A DNA stretch of 64,000 nucleotides from Bradyrhizobium prioriisuperbiae (lineage in GTDB: Bacteria; Pseudomonadota; Alphaproteobacteria; Rhizobiales; Xanthobacteraceae). The notes beneath the pieces were generated by a model. The model ran no database searches and was not told the DNA's origin. It worked only from the letters and a program-made list of their open reading frames with translations. The stretch covers positions 3,224,001 to 3,288,000 of the forward strand of contig NZ_CP135921.1 in the NCBI RefSeq assembly GCF_032397745.1. The letters run 5' to 3'. Positions 45,535-55,596 of the stretch are shown here, piece by piece (position 1 is the stretch's first letter; each line of letters begins with the position of its first letter). The position numbers and the translations under genes are program-made.

Positions 45535-46359
45535 TCAGGAGCCGACGCGTAGCGGTGCGTGCATCTTGCGCAGATACGAGATCACCGAGAGCGCGGTGAT
45601 GCGGCCGGTTTTCGGATTTTCGCTGGGAATGTTCTCGATAGTCATCGAGAAGCTGGCGGAATCGGCGTCGACCTGGATGGTGTGGGTGTTGCGTGTCAGC
45701 GCCGGGTCGGCCCAGATATCCAGCACGGTCCGGTCGGGGCCGATGCCCGCAAGCGACAGCGCCACCGCGACATTGAGATTGGCAGGGAAACCGATCGCGG
45801 CCTCACGCGCCGTGCCGCTGAACACCCGCAACGGTTCCTTGATCCCCTCGATCGCGATGTTGTTCTCGACGAGGTAGGGCGCCCCGAGCAATCCCTTCAC
45901 CGGCTTGCGGGTGATCATCCGCACCGAATTGATGGTGCCTTCGGCTGCCGCCGCCACTGCATCCAGGCCGAGCAGGGCGCCGGTCGGCACCACGATCTGG
46001 CCACCATGGCGGCGCGCCAGATCGATCAGTCCGTCATGGCTGAGCAGAGCGCCAGCGCTGAGCACGATCGCGGTCTTGCCGGCGCGCAGGAATGGTTCGG
46101 TGATGGCCGGCAAGAGTGCGGCCGGCGCGCATTCGATGACGACGTCGGCAAGGGCTTCCAGCTCTTCGATGGCAACGACGGACACCGGGCGCGACAGGTG
46201 CGCCAGCCGCTCGCGCGCCTTGTCGCGATTGTTGGCCGAGACGGCCACGAGTTCGCAACCGGGCAACCCCCCCTGGTCGAGGGCTTCGGCAATGCGCAGG
46301 CCGATCGCGCCAAGGCCGGCGATTGCGATGCGCTTGGGGGCAGGCTGGGATGACGTCAC
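45535..46359 (-). CDS. nadX: L-aspartate dehydrogenase
   Basis: NAD(P)-dependent aspartate dehydrogenase of about 274 aa, giving iminoaspartate/oxaloacetate and ammonia. N-terminal Rossmann motif RIAIAGLGAIGLRIAEAL, then VVIECAPAALLPAITEPFL, the segment VPTGALLGLDAVAAAAEGTI and MITRKPVKGLLGAPYLVE, all typical. GTG 46359 gives a normal length; a TTG at 46407 would add 16 unlikely residues. It is the last gene of the tctCBA unit, 57 bp after tctA, across a perfect inverted repeat. Roles in NAD synthesis or aspartate catabolism are both possible. Confidence 0.85.
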   Translation of the reverse strand: MTSSQPAPKRIAIAGLGAIGLRIAEALDQGGLPGCELVAVSANNRDKARERLAHLSRPVSVVAIEELEALADVVIECAPAALLPAITEPFLRAGKTAIVLSAGALLSHDGLIDLARRHGGQIVVPTGALLGLDAVAAAAEGTINSVRMITRKPVKGLLGAPYLVENNIAIEGIKEPLRVFSGTAREAAIGFPANLNVAVALSLAGIGPDRTVLDIWADPALTRNTHTIQVDADSASFSMTIENIPSENPKTGRITALSVISYLRKMHAPLRVGS

Positions 46360-46398
46360 GTAACAGTTCTTTCTAGCGGACAGTTGCGGTGCCGGGAC

Positions 46399-46419
46399 TG
46401 ATATCAATGTTTGATATCA
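46399..46419. promoter_or_regulatory. Perfect inverted repeat at the tctA-nadX junction
   Basis: TGATATCAA and TTGATATCA flank TGT, overlapping the tctA stop codon. The symmetry and spacing look like a dimeric repressor operator, which could allow separate control of the dehydrogenase gene. Confidence 0.5.
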
Positions 46420-47916
46420 ATCCTCATTCGCCTTGAAGCGGCTCATGCCTTTCAGCACGAACGGGGCCACGAGCGCAATCAGCGCGATGCCAAGCAGGGT
46501 CGCCGACATCGGGCTCTGCAGCAGGGTCATGGGATCGCCGAGGCTGATCGAGAGCGCCCGGCGCAGTTGGCTCTCGGCGATCGGACCGAGGATCAGGCCG
46601 ACCACCACCGGCGCGATCGGAAAATCGAACCGGCGCATCAGGAAGCCCAGCACGCCAAAGCCTGCCAGCATCGAGAGCTCGACCACTGACGGTTTTGCGG
46701 CAATCGTGCCCATGGTGGCAAACACCAGAATGCCGGCATAGAGCCATGGCTGCGGGATCGCCAGGAGCTTCACCCACAGTCCGACCAGCGGCAGGTTCAG
46801 CACCAGCAGCATGCAGTTGGCGATGAACAGACTGGCGATCAGGCCCCACACCAGGTCCGGTCGCTCGGCGAACAGCAGCGGTCCCGGATTGAGGCCATAC
46901 TGCTGGAAGCCCGCCAGCATCATCGCGGCGGTCGCGGAGGTCGGCAGCCCCAGGGTCAGCAGCGGCACGAGGGTGCCGGCGGCGGAGGCGTTGTTGGCAG
47001 CCTCCGGTCCGGCCACGCCCTCGATGGCGCCCTTGCCGAACTCTTCCGGGTGTTTCGCCAGCCGCTTCTCGGTAGAGTAGGACAGGAAGGTCGGGATCTC
47101 CGCGCCGCCGGCCGGAAGCGCGCCGATCGGAAAGCCGAACAGCGTGCCGCGCAGCCACGGCTTCCATGAGCGCTTCCAGTCTTCCTTGGTCATCCACAGC
47201 GAACCACGCACCGGCTCGAGCTTTTCCTCGGCGTGATGGCGGCGCGAGGCGACGTACAGCGCCTCGCCCACCGCGAACAGGCCGACCGCCAGTGTCGTCA
47301 CTTCGACGCCGTCGAGCAGTTCGGGGATGCCGAAGGTGAGCCGGGGCTGTCCCGTCAGCTTGTCGATGCCGATCAGGCCGAGCGTGAGTCCGATGAACAG
47401 GCTGGTCAGGCCGCGGATCGGCGAATCCCCGAAGGTTGCCGACACCGTGACGAACGCCACGCACATCAGCGCGAAATAATCCTCCGGCCCGAAACGCACG
47501 GCGAAGTCCACCAGCCACGGTGCGAGAAACGCCAGCCCGAGTGTCGCCAGCGTGCCGGCCACGAACGAGCCGATCGCCGAGGTTGCAAGCGCCGGGCCGC
47601 CGCGTCCCGCCTTGGCCATCTTGTTGCCTTCCAGCGCTGTGGCCATCGAGGCGCTTTCGCCGGGAGTGTTGATCAGGATGGCGGTGGTCGAGCCGCCATA
47701 CATGCCGCCGTAATAGATGCCGGCGAACATGATCAGCGAGCCGCCGGGGTCCAGCTTGTAAGTCACCGGCAGCAGCAGCGCCACGGTGAGTGCGGGGCCG
47801 ATGCCGGGCAACACGCCCACCGCGGTGCCGAGGAAGACACCGATCAGGGCATAGAGCAGGTTCATCGGCTGCGCGGCGACTGCCATGCCATGCGCTAGCG
47901 CTGCGAATGTATCCAT
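46417..47916 (-). CDS. tctA: Tripartite tricarboxylate transporter large membrane subunit TctA
   Basis: 499-aa polytopic subunit (about 12 helices) of a TTT importer. Family text: [31 protein letters not shown] (in parts), [60 protein letters not shown] and [23 protein letters not shown] (in parts). Its start overlaps the tctB stop by one base. Substrates of TTT systems vary (citrate, dicarboxylates, aromatic acids); linkage to nadX hints at an aspartate-related acid. Confidence 0.93.
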   Translation of the reverse strand: MDTFAALAHGMAVAAQPMNLLYALIGVFLGTAVGVLPGIGPALTVALLLPVTYKLDPGGSLIMFAGIYYGGMYGGSTTAILINTPGESASMATALEGNKMAKAGRGGPALATSAIGSFVAGTLATLGLAFLAPWLVDFAVRFGPEDYFALMCVAFVTVSATFGDSPIRGLTSLFIGLTLGLIGIDKLTGQPRLTFGIPELLDGVEVTTLAVGLFAVGEALYVASRRHHAEEKLEPVRGSLWMTKEDWKRSWKPWLRGTLFGFPIGALPAGGAEIPTFLSYSTEKRLAKHPEEFGKGAIEGVAGPEAANNASAAGTLVPLLTLGLPTSATAAMMLAGFQQYGLNPGPLLFAERPDLVWGLIASLFIANCMLLVLNLPLVGLWVKLLAIPQPWLYAGILVFATMGTIAAKPSVVELSMLAGFGVLGFLMRRFDFPIAPVVVGLILGPIAESQLRRALSISLGDPMTLLQSPMSATLLGIALIALVAPFVLKGMSRFKANED

Positions 47917-48404
47917 TACAGCAGTCTTTCCAGTGGACCGGCCGGAAGGCTCAGGGTCAGCAGGCGGTCGAACGCAAGGTAGATCAGCGTCGTCAGCACA
48001 AAAGCGATGGCGAAGTCGGTGAGGATCGCACGCCGGCCGAACGCCCGCGACGTGGTGATGAACAGCGCCGTGGTGGCGAGAATGAAACCGCCGCCGAGAC
48101 CGATGATGGCGATCAGCAGCGCAAGCCCACCAAGGATCAGCAACACCGCCTTGGGGTCGGCGCTCTCGCGCGGCGGCAGGTTGCCGCGCAGCGCATCTAT
48201 CAAATTGCCGATTGCGAGCAAGCCGAGGCCGATCGCGATCACGATCGGCATCGCCTGCGGACCCATGCCATAGACCGTATTGGACTGCAGAGCGCTTGCA
48301 TCCCAGACCAGAACGACGGCAAGCCCCGCAAGGATCGCCGCGATCACGACACCGGCGGAATCGATGCGGCGCCCCGGCGCTGGCTGCGAGGTTTCCGTGC
48401 TCAT
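47916..48404 (-). CDS. tctB: Tripartite tricarboxylate transporter small membrane subunit TctB
   Basis: 162-aa protein with four predicted helices, including [61 protein letters not shown] and [19 protein letters not shown], the TctB pattern. It overlaps tctC by 4 bp and tctA by one base, so the three are translated together. Confidence 0.9.
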   Translation of the reverse strand: MSTETSQPAPGRRIDSAGVVIAAILAGLAVVLVWDASALQSNTVYGMGPQAMPIVIAIGLGLLAIGNLIDALRGNLPPRESADPKAVLLILGGLALLIAIIGLGGGFILATTALFITTSRAFGRRAILTDFAIAFVLTTLIYLAFDRLLTLSLPAGPLERLL

Positions 48405-49369
48405 GATTTCACGAGGCCGACGGACCTCAGCACGTCGGTGACGCGGACCGTTTCTTTTTTAAGAAAATCAGCGAAGGCGTCACCGCCGAGATAGGCGTCT
48501 TCCCAGCCCTTCTGCTTGAGGGTTTCTTTCCAGGCGTCGGACTTCACCATCTTCTCGACGGCGTCGCTCAGGGTCTTGCGCTGCGCCGGCGTGATGCCGG
48601 GAGGTGCGACCACCGAGCGCCAGTTGGCCAGCACGAGATCAATACCCTGCTCCTTGAAGGTCGGGATATCGATGCCGGGCATGCGTTTCTCCGAGGTTAC
48701 GCCGAGTGCGCGCAGCTTGCCGGACTTGATCTGTCCCTCATACTCGCTGAAGCCGGAAATGCCGGCGGTGACTTTGGCGCCAAGGATCGCGGCGAGCGAT
48801 TCGCCGCCGCCGGAGAACGGGATGTAGTTGATCTTCTTCGCGTCGGCGCCGGTCGTGCCGGCGAACAGCGCCGCCATCACATGATCGACGCCGCCGGCCG
48901 AGCCGCCTGCGAAGGTCACCTTGGCGATATCGACCTTCAGTGCATTGGCCAGGTCCTGCGCGGTCTTGAGCGGCGAACTCGCCGGCACCACGATCACCTG
49001 GGTCTCCTCGGTCAGGCGTGCGATCGGCGTCACCTGCTCCAGCGTCACCGGCGATTTGTTCATGGCCAGCGCGCCGACCATGACAAAGCCGTTCACCATC
49101 ATCTGGTTGCCGTCGCCCTTGGCGCCGTTGACGAACTGCGCGATGCCGACACTGCCGCCGGCGCCCGCCACGTTGGTCACCTGCACACTGCGGGCGATGC
49201 CGGCCGCAACCAGTGCCTGCTGCATGGCGCGTGCGGTCTGGTCCCAGCCGCCGCCGGGAGCCGCTGGCGCCATCACTTTGAGTTCGAGCTGCTGCGAGAG
49301 GGCCGGATAACCTGTCGCGAGTGACAGGGCGACGATCGCGCCGGTCAGACGCGTGCGAAACGAAATCAT
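48401..49369 (-). CDS. tctC: Tripartite tricarboxylate transporter binding protein TctC
   Basis: Periplasmic receptor of about 322 aa. Start ATG 49369 has GAGGAG upstream; signal peptide [18 protein letters not shown]. TctC marks are [74 protein letters not shown] and [18 protein letters not shown]. It defines substrate choice of the TTT system; the ligand cannot be read from sequence. Confidence 0.92.
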   Translation of the reverse strand: MISFRTRLTGAIVALSLATGYPALSQQLELKVMAPAAPGGGWDQTARAMQQALVAAGIARSVQVTNVAGAGGSVGIAQFVNGAKGDGNQMMVNGFVMVGALAMNKSPVTLEQVTPIARLTEETQVIVVPASSPLKTAQDLANALKVDIAKVTFAGGSAGGVDHVMAALFAGTTGADAKKINYIPFSGGGESLAAILGAKVTAGISGFSEYEGQIKSGKLRALGVTSEKRMPGIDIPTFKEQGIDLVLANWRSVVAPPGITPAQRKTLSDAVEKMVKSDAWKETLKQKGWEDAYLGGDAFADFLKKETVRVTDVLRSVGLVKS

Positions 49370-49436
49370 GGGGTCTCCTCCAGGCATCGGCGGGGCGGCG
49401 GTATCAAATCATCCGTCGCGGCAATTGGCCGCCATA

Positions 49437-49991
49437 TCAGCCGGAAAATCCGCCGCTGTCCAGAAAGGACTGTTCGTCCGCCGTGCTGTTTCGATTCAGG
49501 ATGCGATTGCGATGCGGAAAACGTCCGAAGCGCGCGATGATCTCGGCATGGTGCTCCGCCCACTTCAGGCTTTCGGCGTCGCCCAGCATCTTGAACAATG
49601 CAACGCAGGTTGTCTGGTCGTCGGCATCTTCGGAATGCTCGAACGGCAGATAGAAAAACGAGCGCAGCTCAGGCTCGATGTCGGCGTCGGCGCCGCGGTC
49701 AATGGCGCGGCGGGCAACCTCGCGGGCGAGAGGATCGCTCGCATAGGTGCGCGGATCGTTGCGAAACATGTTGCGCGGAAACTGGTCTAGCACGATCACC
49801 AACGCCAGCGCGCCGTCGGAGGTCTCTTCCCACGAGGACAGGTGACCGGCTGCTGCTGTCTCCCAGAGCGGCAGAAAGCGTGCTTTGAGCTCGGCGTCGA
49901 ACGCGTCGTTGCGGTTGAACCAGCGGTCCGGGCCGGCGTCGCGCCAGAACCGCAGAATGTCGGCGGGCAGGATCTTGCTTGTCTCAGTCAT
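49437..49991 (-). CDS. DUF924 family protein
   Basis: 184-aa protein from ATG 49991. Family marks: ILRFWRDAGPDRWFNRNDAFDAELKARF (in parts), ALALVIVLDQFPRNMFRNDP, FFYLPFEHSEDADDQ, and GRFPHRNRILNRNSTADEQSFL. DUF924 proteins form a tetratricopeptide-like helical fold without known enzymatic function. It lies between tctC and the acyl-CoA ligase gene on the same strand, 36 bp after that gene, and could be co-transcribed with it. Confidence 0.9.
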   Translation of the reverse strand: MTETSKILPADILRFWRDAGPDRWFNRNDAFDAELKARFLPLWETAAAGHLSSWEETSDGALALVIVLDQFPRNMFRNDPRTYASDPLAREVARRAIDRGADADIEPELRSFFYLPFEHSEDADDQTTCVALFKMLGDAESLKWAEHHAEIIARFGRFPHRNRILNRNSTADEQSFLDSGGFSG

Positions 49992-50027
49992 TCCAAAGAT
50001 CTCGCCCGCCATTCCCTCGCAGCAAGC

Positions 50028-51719
50028 TCAGCTTGCCGCGGCCATCTTCGGTTTTTCATCGCGCAATTCGCGGCGCAGGATCTTGCCGACATTGGTCTTC
50101 GGCAGTTCGGTCCTGAACTCGACCTGCTTCGGCACCTTGTAATTGGTGAGCTGGGTGCCGGCGAACTTGATGATGTCCTGGGCGGTGAGGTTGGGATCCT
50201 TCTTCACCACAAAGGCTTTCACCGCTTCAGTGGATTTTTCGTCCGGCACGCCGATCACGGCGCATTCCAGCACACCGGGGTGGCTGGCGAGGACTTCTTC
50301 GACTTCGTTGGGATAGACGTTGAAGCCGGAGACCAGGATCATGTCCTTCTTGCGGTCCACGATCTTGGTGAAGCCGTCGGCGCTCATGATGCCGATGTCG
50401 CCGGTGCGGAAATAACCGTCGCTGGTCATCACCTTCGCAGTCTCTTCCGGCCTGTTCCAGTAACCCACCATCACCTGCGGTCCCTTGGCGCAGATCTCGC
50501 CGGCTTCGCCGAGCGGCAGCTCGTTGCCGTCGTCGTCGCGGATCGAGAGATATGTGGACGGCACCGGAATGCCGATCGAACCGCTGAAGCGGTCGATGTC
50601 GGCCGGATTGCAGGTCAACGTCGGCGAGGTCTCCGACAATCCGTAGCCTTCCGACAGCGCGCAGCCGGTGGTCTTCAGCCAGGTTTCCGCCACCGGCTTC
50701 TGCACCGCCATGCCGCCGCCGAAGCAGGTCTTGAACTTCGAGAAGTCGACCTTCTTGAATTCCGGGTGCTGCAGCAGCGCGTTGTAGAGCGTGTTCACCG
50801 CGGGGAAGCTGTTGACCTGGTACTTCTGCAATTCCTTGATGAAGCTGCCGATATCGCGGGGATTGGGAATCAGCAGATTGACGCCGCCGGCGCGCACCGC
50901 GAGCAGGTAACACGCGGTCAGCGCGAAGATATGATACAGCGGCAGCGCGCAGACGATGAACAGCTGATCGACCACCGGCGGCTTGCGCAGCGCCGGCTGC
51001 AGCCAGGCATCGTTCTGCAGCACGTTGGCCAGGATGTTGCGATGAAGCAGCGTTGCGCCCTTGGAGACGCCGGTGGTGCCGCCGGTGTATTGCAGGAACG
51101 CAACATCATCGGGGCCGATGCTCGGCTTGTTCAGCTTGAGCTGTCGCCCGGCGGACAGCGCGTCGTTGAACGACACGGCGGTGGGCAGCGAGAACGCCGG
51201 CACCATCTTCTTGACCCGGCGCACCACGAAATTGACGATCACGCCCTTGAAGCCCAAGAGGTCGCCCATGCTGCCGACGATCACGTGCTTGACGCTGGTT
51301 TTCGCCAATACCTTTTCCAGGGTGGTGGCGAAGTTCTCCAGCAGCAGGATGGCTTCGGCGCCGGAGTCCTTCAGCTGATGCTCCAGCTCACGCGGGGTGT
51401 AGAGCGGATTGACGTTCACCACCGCGTAGCCTGCGCGCAGCACCGCGGCGGTCGCGATCGGGTTCTGCAGCACGTTCGGCATCATGATGGCGACACGAGC
51501 GCCCTTCTGCAGGCCCTTGCTCTGCAGATAGGCGCCGAGCGCCACCGACATCTCGTCGAGCTCGCCGTAGGTGATCGCCTTGTCCATGCAGATGAAAGCC
51601 TTGCGGTCGCGAAACTTCGCGAAGCTTTCCTCGAGCAGCGCCACCAGCGATGGGTACTGGTTGACGTCGATGTCTGCAGGCACGCCGGCGGGATAATTCT
51701 TCAGCCAGATCCGATCCAT
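50028..51719 (-). CDS. fadD: Long-chain-fatty-acid-CoA ligase
   Basis: ATP-dependent activation of fatty acids to acyl-CoA, 563 aa from ATG 51719. AMP-binding motif LQYTGGTTGVSKGATL, ALPLYHIFALT, GYGLSETSPTL, GEICAKGPQVMVGYWNRPEET (in parts), the hinge YFRTGDIGIMSADGF, DRKKDMILVSGFNVYPNEVEE and the C-terminal lysine in LPKTNVGKILRRELR. Complete and probably active; supports beta-oxidation or membrane lipid recycling. Confidence 0.94.
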   Translation of the reverse strand: MDRIWLKNYPAGVPADIDVNQYPSLVALLEESFAKFRDRKAFICMDKAITYGELDEMSVALGAYLQSKGLQKGARVAIMMPNVLQNPIATAAVLRAGYAVVNVNPLYTPRELEHQLKDSGAEAILLLENFATTLEKVLAKTSVKHVIVGSMGDLLGFKGVIVNFVVRRVKKMVPAFSLPTAVSFNDALSAGRQLKLNKPSIGPDDVAFLQYTGGTTGVSKGATLLHRNILANVLQNDAWLQPALRKPPVVDQLFIVCALPLYHIFALTACYLLAVRAGGVNLLIPNPRDIGSFIKELQKYQVNSFPAVNTLYNALLQHPEFKKVDFSKFKTCFGGGMAVQKPVAETWLKTTGCALSEGYGLSETSPTLTCNPADIDRFSGSIGIPVPSTYLSIRDDDGNELPLGEAGEICAKGPQVMVGYWNRPEETAKVMTSDGYFRTGDIGIMSADGFTKIVDRKKDMILVSGFNVYPNEVEEVLASHPGVLECAVIGVPDEKSTEAVKAFVVKKDPNLTAQDIIKFAGTQLTNYKVPKQVEFRTELPKTNVGKILRRELRDEKPKMAAAS

Positions 51720-51947
51720 GGTGTTCCCCCGTGAAGTTTGCCGGTTCGTTCTTGCGACGACATATTGACCGGTCACAACTGTTGATGGGCACCAGTATTG
51801 GGCGAACCTGCGGGGGCTTGCAAGCCGGTGTGCTTTAGAGCCGCATCAGACTGCGGCCATCTCGATTTAGCTGATGCAAATCAAAGCGTTGCCCGGCGGC
51901 GGCTGGGCTCATGAAGGGGCTCATGAGCCGCTGATGGCCGGTTGTGT

Positions 51948-53432
51948 TCAGCTGTGCGGTGCGCTGGTAGCGCCGGGGGCTGTGCCCTGGATCACCGGCT
52001 TGGCAGCGCTGCTTTCCTTCTTGCCCTTGGCCGGCTTGGCCGCGGGGTCGGTCTTGGCGCCTTTGGCGGCGGCCGGCTTCGCCGCGGCGCTGGCCGGCGA
52101 GGCTGCGGGTTTGCTCGCGTGAGGCTTCGCGGTTGCTTTGTCAGCCGCGGGTTTGACACTGGCGGTCTTGCCGGGCTTGGCGTCAGCGGCCGGCTTTGCC
52201 GCGGTTTTTGCGTCCGCTTTGGCGTCCGTCTTGTGCCCGGCAAGGCGCGCCTTTTTGCCTTTGCCTCGGGCTTTGGGGGTCTGGCTGTCCGCATCGGCGG
52301 CGTTCGCCGCGATCAGGGCCGCACCGGCCTTCTTCGGTCCGGTGTAGACGATAACGGGCTCGACCGGTCCGGCCCCTGCCGCCATCAGCTCCGACGCCTT
52401 GGCCTGGCCGACCTGCAGGCCGGCGAACAGCGACAGGCCGCCTTCGCCGCTTGCTGTCGTCCCGGCGTTGTCGTCATCGGACTCCGGTGCCTGCTGGCGC
52501 TTGCGGTTCGGCCCGCACATGTCGTCGCGCAGATTGGGTGGTTCGGCCGCGACCGGGACCAGCGCGTCGACGGTGCCAAGCGACGGCGTCAGCCAGGCGA
52601 GGCCGGTGCCCGAGAAGCCGCGCTCCAGCAGTTGCGCCGCCTTGTACGCGCGCATGCTCGATGACGATGCGCCCAGCACCACGGCGATCAGCCGCTTGTT
52701 GTTGCGGGTCGCGGACGCCACGAGATTGAAGCCCGAGGCGCAGATGAAGCCGGTCTTCATGCCGTCGGCGCCGGGATAGCGCCCGATCAGGCTGTTGAAG
52801 TTGCGGGTCACCCGTCGGCCGAACTTGATCGCCGGGATGTGGACGAAATACTCGTATTCCGGCAGGTCGCGCAGGATGGCGCGGGCCAGGATGGCGAGAT
52901 CCCGGGCGGACGTGACATGCCCGTCGGCGGGAAGCCCGTTCGGATTGACGTAGTGGGTTTGCGTCATGCCGAGGCGCAGCGCGGTGCGGTTCATGTCGTC
53001 GGCAAACGCCTCGACCGATCCGTCGATCCCTTCCGCCAGCACCACGGCCATGTCGTTGGCGGACTTCACCATCATCATCTTCATGGCGTTGTCGATGGTG
53101 ACCTGCGTGCCAGCCTTGAAGCCCATCTTGGAGGGCGCCTGGCTCGCTGCGACCGGCGACACCGTGATCAGGCTGTCGAGGGTCAGCTTGCCGTCCTTGA
53201 CCGCCTTTAGCACCACATAGGCGGTCATCAGTTTGGTGACCGATGCCGGATACCAGGGGTAAGTCGCGTTCTCAGCGAACAGCACCTTGCCGGTGTCGGC
53301 TTCGACCACGAGGGTGGCCTCGGCGCTGGCTGGGCGCGGCGCTGCGAACGCCATCAGGCATGTCGCGAGCGCGAGACAGCTGAGGAGGCGGCCGACAAGG
53401 GATTTGTGAGGTGAGGCGATCAGAGAAAGCAA
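51948..53432 (-). CDS. D-alanyl-D-alanine carboxypeptidase with Lys/Ala/Pro-rich C-terminal tail
   Basis: S11 penicillin-binding protein (DacA/DacF type) of 494 aa trimming peptidoglycan pentapeptides. Signal peptide LLSCLALATCLMAFAAPRPASA; catalytic S64 and K67 in PASVTKLMT, the SxN motif in KSANDMAVVLAEG and KTG in ADGMKTGFICASG. From about residue 365 the protein is a repetitive tail of Lys, Ala, Pro and Thr (KAKGKKARLAGHKTDAKAD-like, then KPAADAKPGKTASVKPAA), some 130 residues of low complexity, positively charged and likely disordered. Confidence 0.92.
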   Translation of the reverse strand: MLSLIASPHKSLVGRLLSCLALATCLMAFAAPRPASAEATLVVEADTGKVLFAENATYPWYPASVTKLMTAYVVLKAVKDGKLTLDSLITVSPVAASQAPSKMGFKAGTQVTIDNAMKMMMVKSANDMAVVLAEGIDGSVEAFADDMNRTALRLGMTQTHYVNPNGLPADGHVTSARDLAILARAILRDLPEYEYFVHIPAIKFGRRVTRNFNSLIGRYPGADGMKTGFICASGFNLVASATRNNKRLIAVVLGASSSSMRAYKAAQLLERGFSGTGLAWLTPSLGTVDALVPVAAEPPNLRDDMCGPNRKRQQAPESDDDNAGTTASGEGGLSLFAGLQVGQAKASELMAAGAGPVEPVIVYTGPKKAGAALIAANAADADSQTPKARGKGKKARLAGHKTDAKADAKTAAKPAADAKPGKTASVKPAADKATAKPHASKPAASPASAAAKPAAAKGAKTDPAAKPAKGKKESSAAKPVIQGTAPGATSAPHS

Positions 53433-53713
53433 TGTCCGATTCCGGTCCGTTGCGGCGCGTCGGCCTGTCGGCTCGACGTCCTTGAAGCGTATCGTTGACG
53501 ATCAGGTGGCCCTCGATCAAGCCGTGTCAGGGCCGGATCCGAGAGCGTTCACCGCAAATCGGTTGATGCCGCGAAAACTTATCCTGTTCTCGCCGTTCCG
53601 AACAGAGGTTCCCAAGGTTCGTCCAAGGTTCGTCCAGGGTTCCTGAGCTGCAGCGGGCGTGGCCGGAGTCGTCCACGAAAGGGGCCAAATTTCGACCATC
53701 GGTCGCCCCCTGA
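53433..53713. other. Intergenic stretch between the carboxypeptidase gene and the ABC exporter gene
   Basis: About 280 bp with no convincing gene; it should hold the carboxypeptidase promoter and carries the 11-bp tandem repeat at 53612. Confidence 0.4.
53612..53642. repeat. 11-bp tandem repeat
   Basis: CCAAGGTTCGT occurs twice (53612-53622, 53623-53633) followed by a partial third copy CCAGGGTTC; a GAGGTTCC fragment precedes it. Confidence 0.75.
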
Positions 53714-55507
53714 TCACATCTGCGCTGGCGTCTCCGCTTGCGGCGCGGGGGGCGTATGGTCCTGGACCATGAACTGGGCCCGGGCGAGATCGGCAAAATG
53801 CCCGCCACGTGCCACCAGTTCATCGAACGTTCCGGTTTCGATCACCCGGCCGTTCTGGAACACCAGGATGCGGGTGGCATTGCGGATGGTCGAGAGCCGG
53901 TGCGCGATCACGAACGTGGTACGGCCCTGCATCACGGCGTCGAGTGCGGCATTGACCTTGGCTTCGGTCACGGCGTCGAGTGCACTGGTGGCCTCGTCCA
54001 GAATCAGGATCGGCGGATTTTTCAACAGCGCGCGCGCGATCGAGAGGCGCTGACGCTCGCCGCCGGACAGCATCCGGCCGCGTTCGCCGGCATTGGTCTC
54101 GAACTTCTGCGAGCCGCGCTCGATGAACTCCAGCGCCTGCGCGCGCTCGGCCGCCTGCCGCATCTCGGCCTCTGTGGCGTCGGGTTTGCCGACCCGCAGA
54201 TTGTCGGCAATGGTGCGGTTGAACAGCAGCGCCTCCTGAAACACCACGCCGATATTCCGGCGCAGGGCGCTCAGCTTCAAGGCGCGGATGTCCATGCCGT
54301 CGATCTTGATGATGCCGGACTGCGGGTCGAACGCCCGGTGCAGCAGCGCGATCGCGGTCGATTTGCCCGCACCGGTGGGGCCGACCAGCGCGATGGTCTG
54401 GCCCGGCAGGACCGTGAACGAGAGGTCTTCGATCGCTGGCCGCTTGCCGTCATAGGAAAACGATACGTTGTCGAATTCGACCAGGCCCTGCAGGCGGCCG
54501 GGATCCATGGCGTCCGGGCGGTCGCGCACCGCCGGCACGGCGTCGAGGATGTCGAAGAACTCCTGCAGCCGCGGCGCTTCCATGAAGATGTTGTTGATGA
54601 AGCTGACCACCTGCTCGAGTTTCTGGATCAGCATGGTGGCGAACGAGACGAACATCACGATCTCGCCGATGCTGGCGAGACCCTGTCCATGCAGGATGAT
54701 GCCGACCACGAAGATGGCGAGGATGGTGATGGTGGTCGAGGCGCGCGTCATCACCGTGACGATGGCCCACCACGACAGCACCGGAATCTGCACCGCCAGC
54801 AATTTGCCCGCGACACTGCGAAGTCCCTGAACCTCCGCGTCGACGCGCACGAAGCTCTGCACCAGCGCCACGTTGCCGAGCGAGTCCGAGGCACGTGCCG
54901 CGAGGTCGCTGAAATGCTGTTCGACTTCGCTCTGCAGGCTGTAGGTCTTGCGCACCACCAGCGTGGTCAGCACCGTGAACACGATGCACAGCACGAACAG
55001 CAGGATCGCCAGCCGCCAGTTGAGATAAAGCGACAGCGGCAGCAGCACCATCAGCGACATGATCGCGGCAAAGTGCTCGCGGAAGAAGCCGAGCCACAAC
55101 CGCCACAGCGCGTCGGTGCCCTGCAGCATCACCTTCATCAGCCGCCCGGAATGGATGCCGGTGTGGAAGGTGAGCGGCAATTGCATGATGTGTTCGAAGT
55201 ACGTCGTCAGGATCGCCTGCCGCTGCCGATGCGACAAACGATCGGCATGCAGCGCCACCAGCACGCCGCAGGCGATGGTGAACAGGCCGAAGGCGGCCCA
55301 GATTCCGAGCAGCGACCATATGGCCGGGGGCGTGCCCGCGAGGCCGCCGGCAGCCGGGGCTCCGGACAGCGCATCGATGATGCGTCCGAACAGGACGGGC
55401 TCGGCGAACTGGGCAACGGCCAGCAGCAGGTTGGCAATGGCCAGCACCCAGCCGAGCCGCGATTCTTTTCCCAGCAATTGAAGAACGCGGACGTAGAGGC
55501 GAAGCAT
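53714..55507 (-). CDS. ndvA: Beta-(1,2)-glucan ABC exporter, NdvA/ChvA-like (fused permease and ATPase)
   Basis: 597-aa half-transporter. The N-terminus [20 protein letters not shown] and [20 protein letters not shown] is characteristic of NdvA/ChvA, exporters of cyclic glucans to the periplasm. Six helices span about residues 20-300; the ATPase follows with Walker [10 protein letters not shown] near 375, signature [15 protein letters not shown] near 480 and [14 protein letters not shown]. The MsbA-like family is broad, so another polysaccharide or lipid substrate is possible, and no glucan synthase gene is adjacent. Confidence 0.82.
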   Translation of the reverse strand: MLRLYVRVLQLLGKESRLGWVLAIANLLLAVAQFAEPVLFGRIIDALSGAPAAGGLAGTPPAIWSLLGIWAAFGLFTIACGVLVALHADRLSHRQRQAILTTYFEHIMQLPLTFHTGIHSGRLMKVMLQGTDALWRLWLGFFREHFAAIMSLMVLLPLSLYLNWRLAILLFVLCIVFTVLTTLVVRKTYSLQSEVEQHFSDLAARASDSLGNVALVQSFVRVDAEVQGLRSVAGKLLAVQIPVLSWWAIVTVMTRASTTITILAIFVVGIILHGQGLASIGEIVMFVSFATMLIQKLEQVVSFINNIFMEAPRLQEFFDILDAVPAVRDRPDAMDPGRLQGLVEFDNVSFSYDGKRPAIEDLSFTVLPGQTIALVGPTGAGKSTAIALLHRAFDPQSGIIKIDGMDIRALKLSALRRNIGVVFQEALLFNRTIADNLRVGKPDATEAEMRQAAERAQALEFIERGSQKFETNAGERGRMLSGGERQRLSIARALLKNPPILILDEATSALDAVTEAKVNAALDAVMQGRTTFVIAHRLSTIRNATRILVFQNGRVIETGTFDELVARGGHFADLARAQFMVQDHTPPAPQAETPAQM

Positions 55508-55596
55508 CGCGATAAACCCATGACCATTACGCTAATCAGGGGGCGATCTAATCAGGGATTGATGTGGGAATACACCCATGGCGGGTGTTTTTGCAC

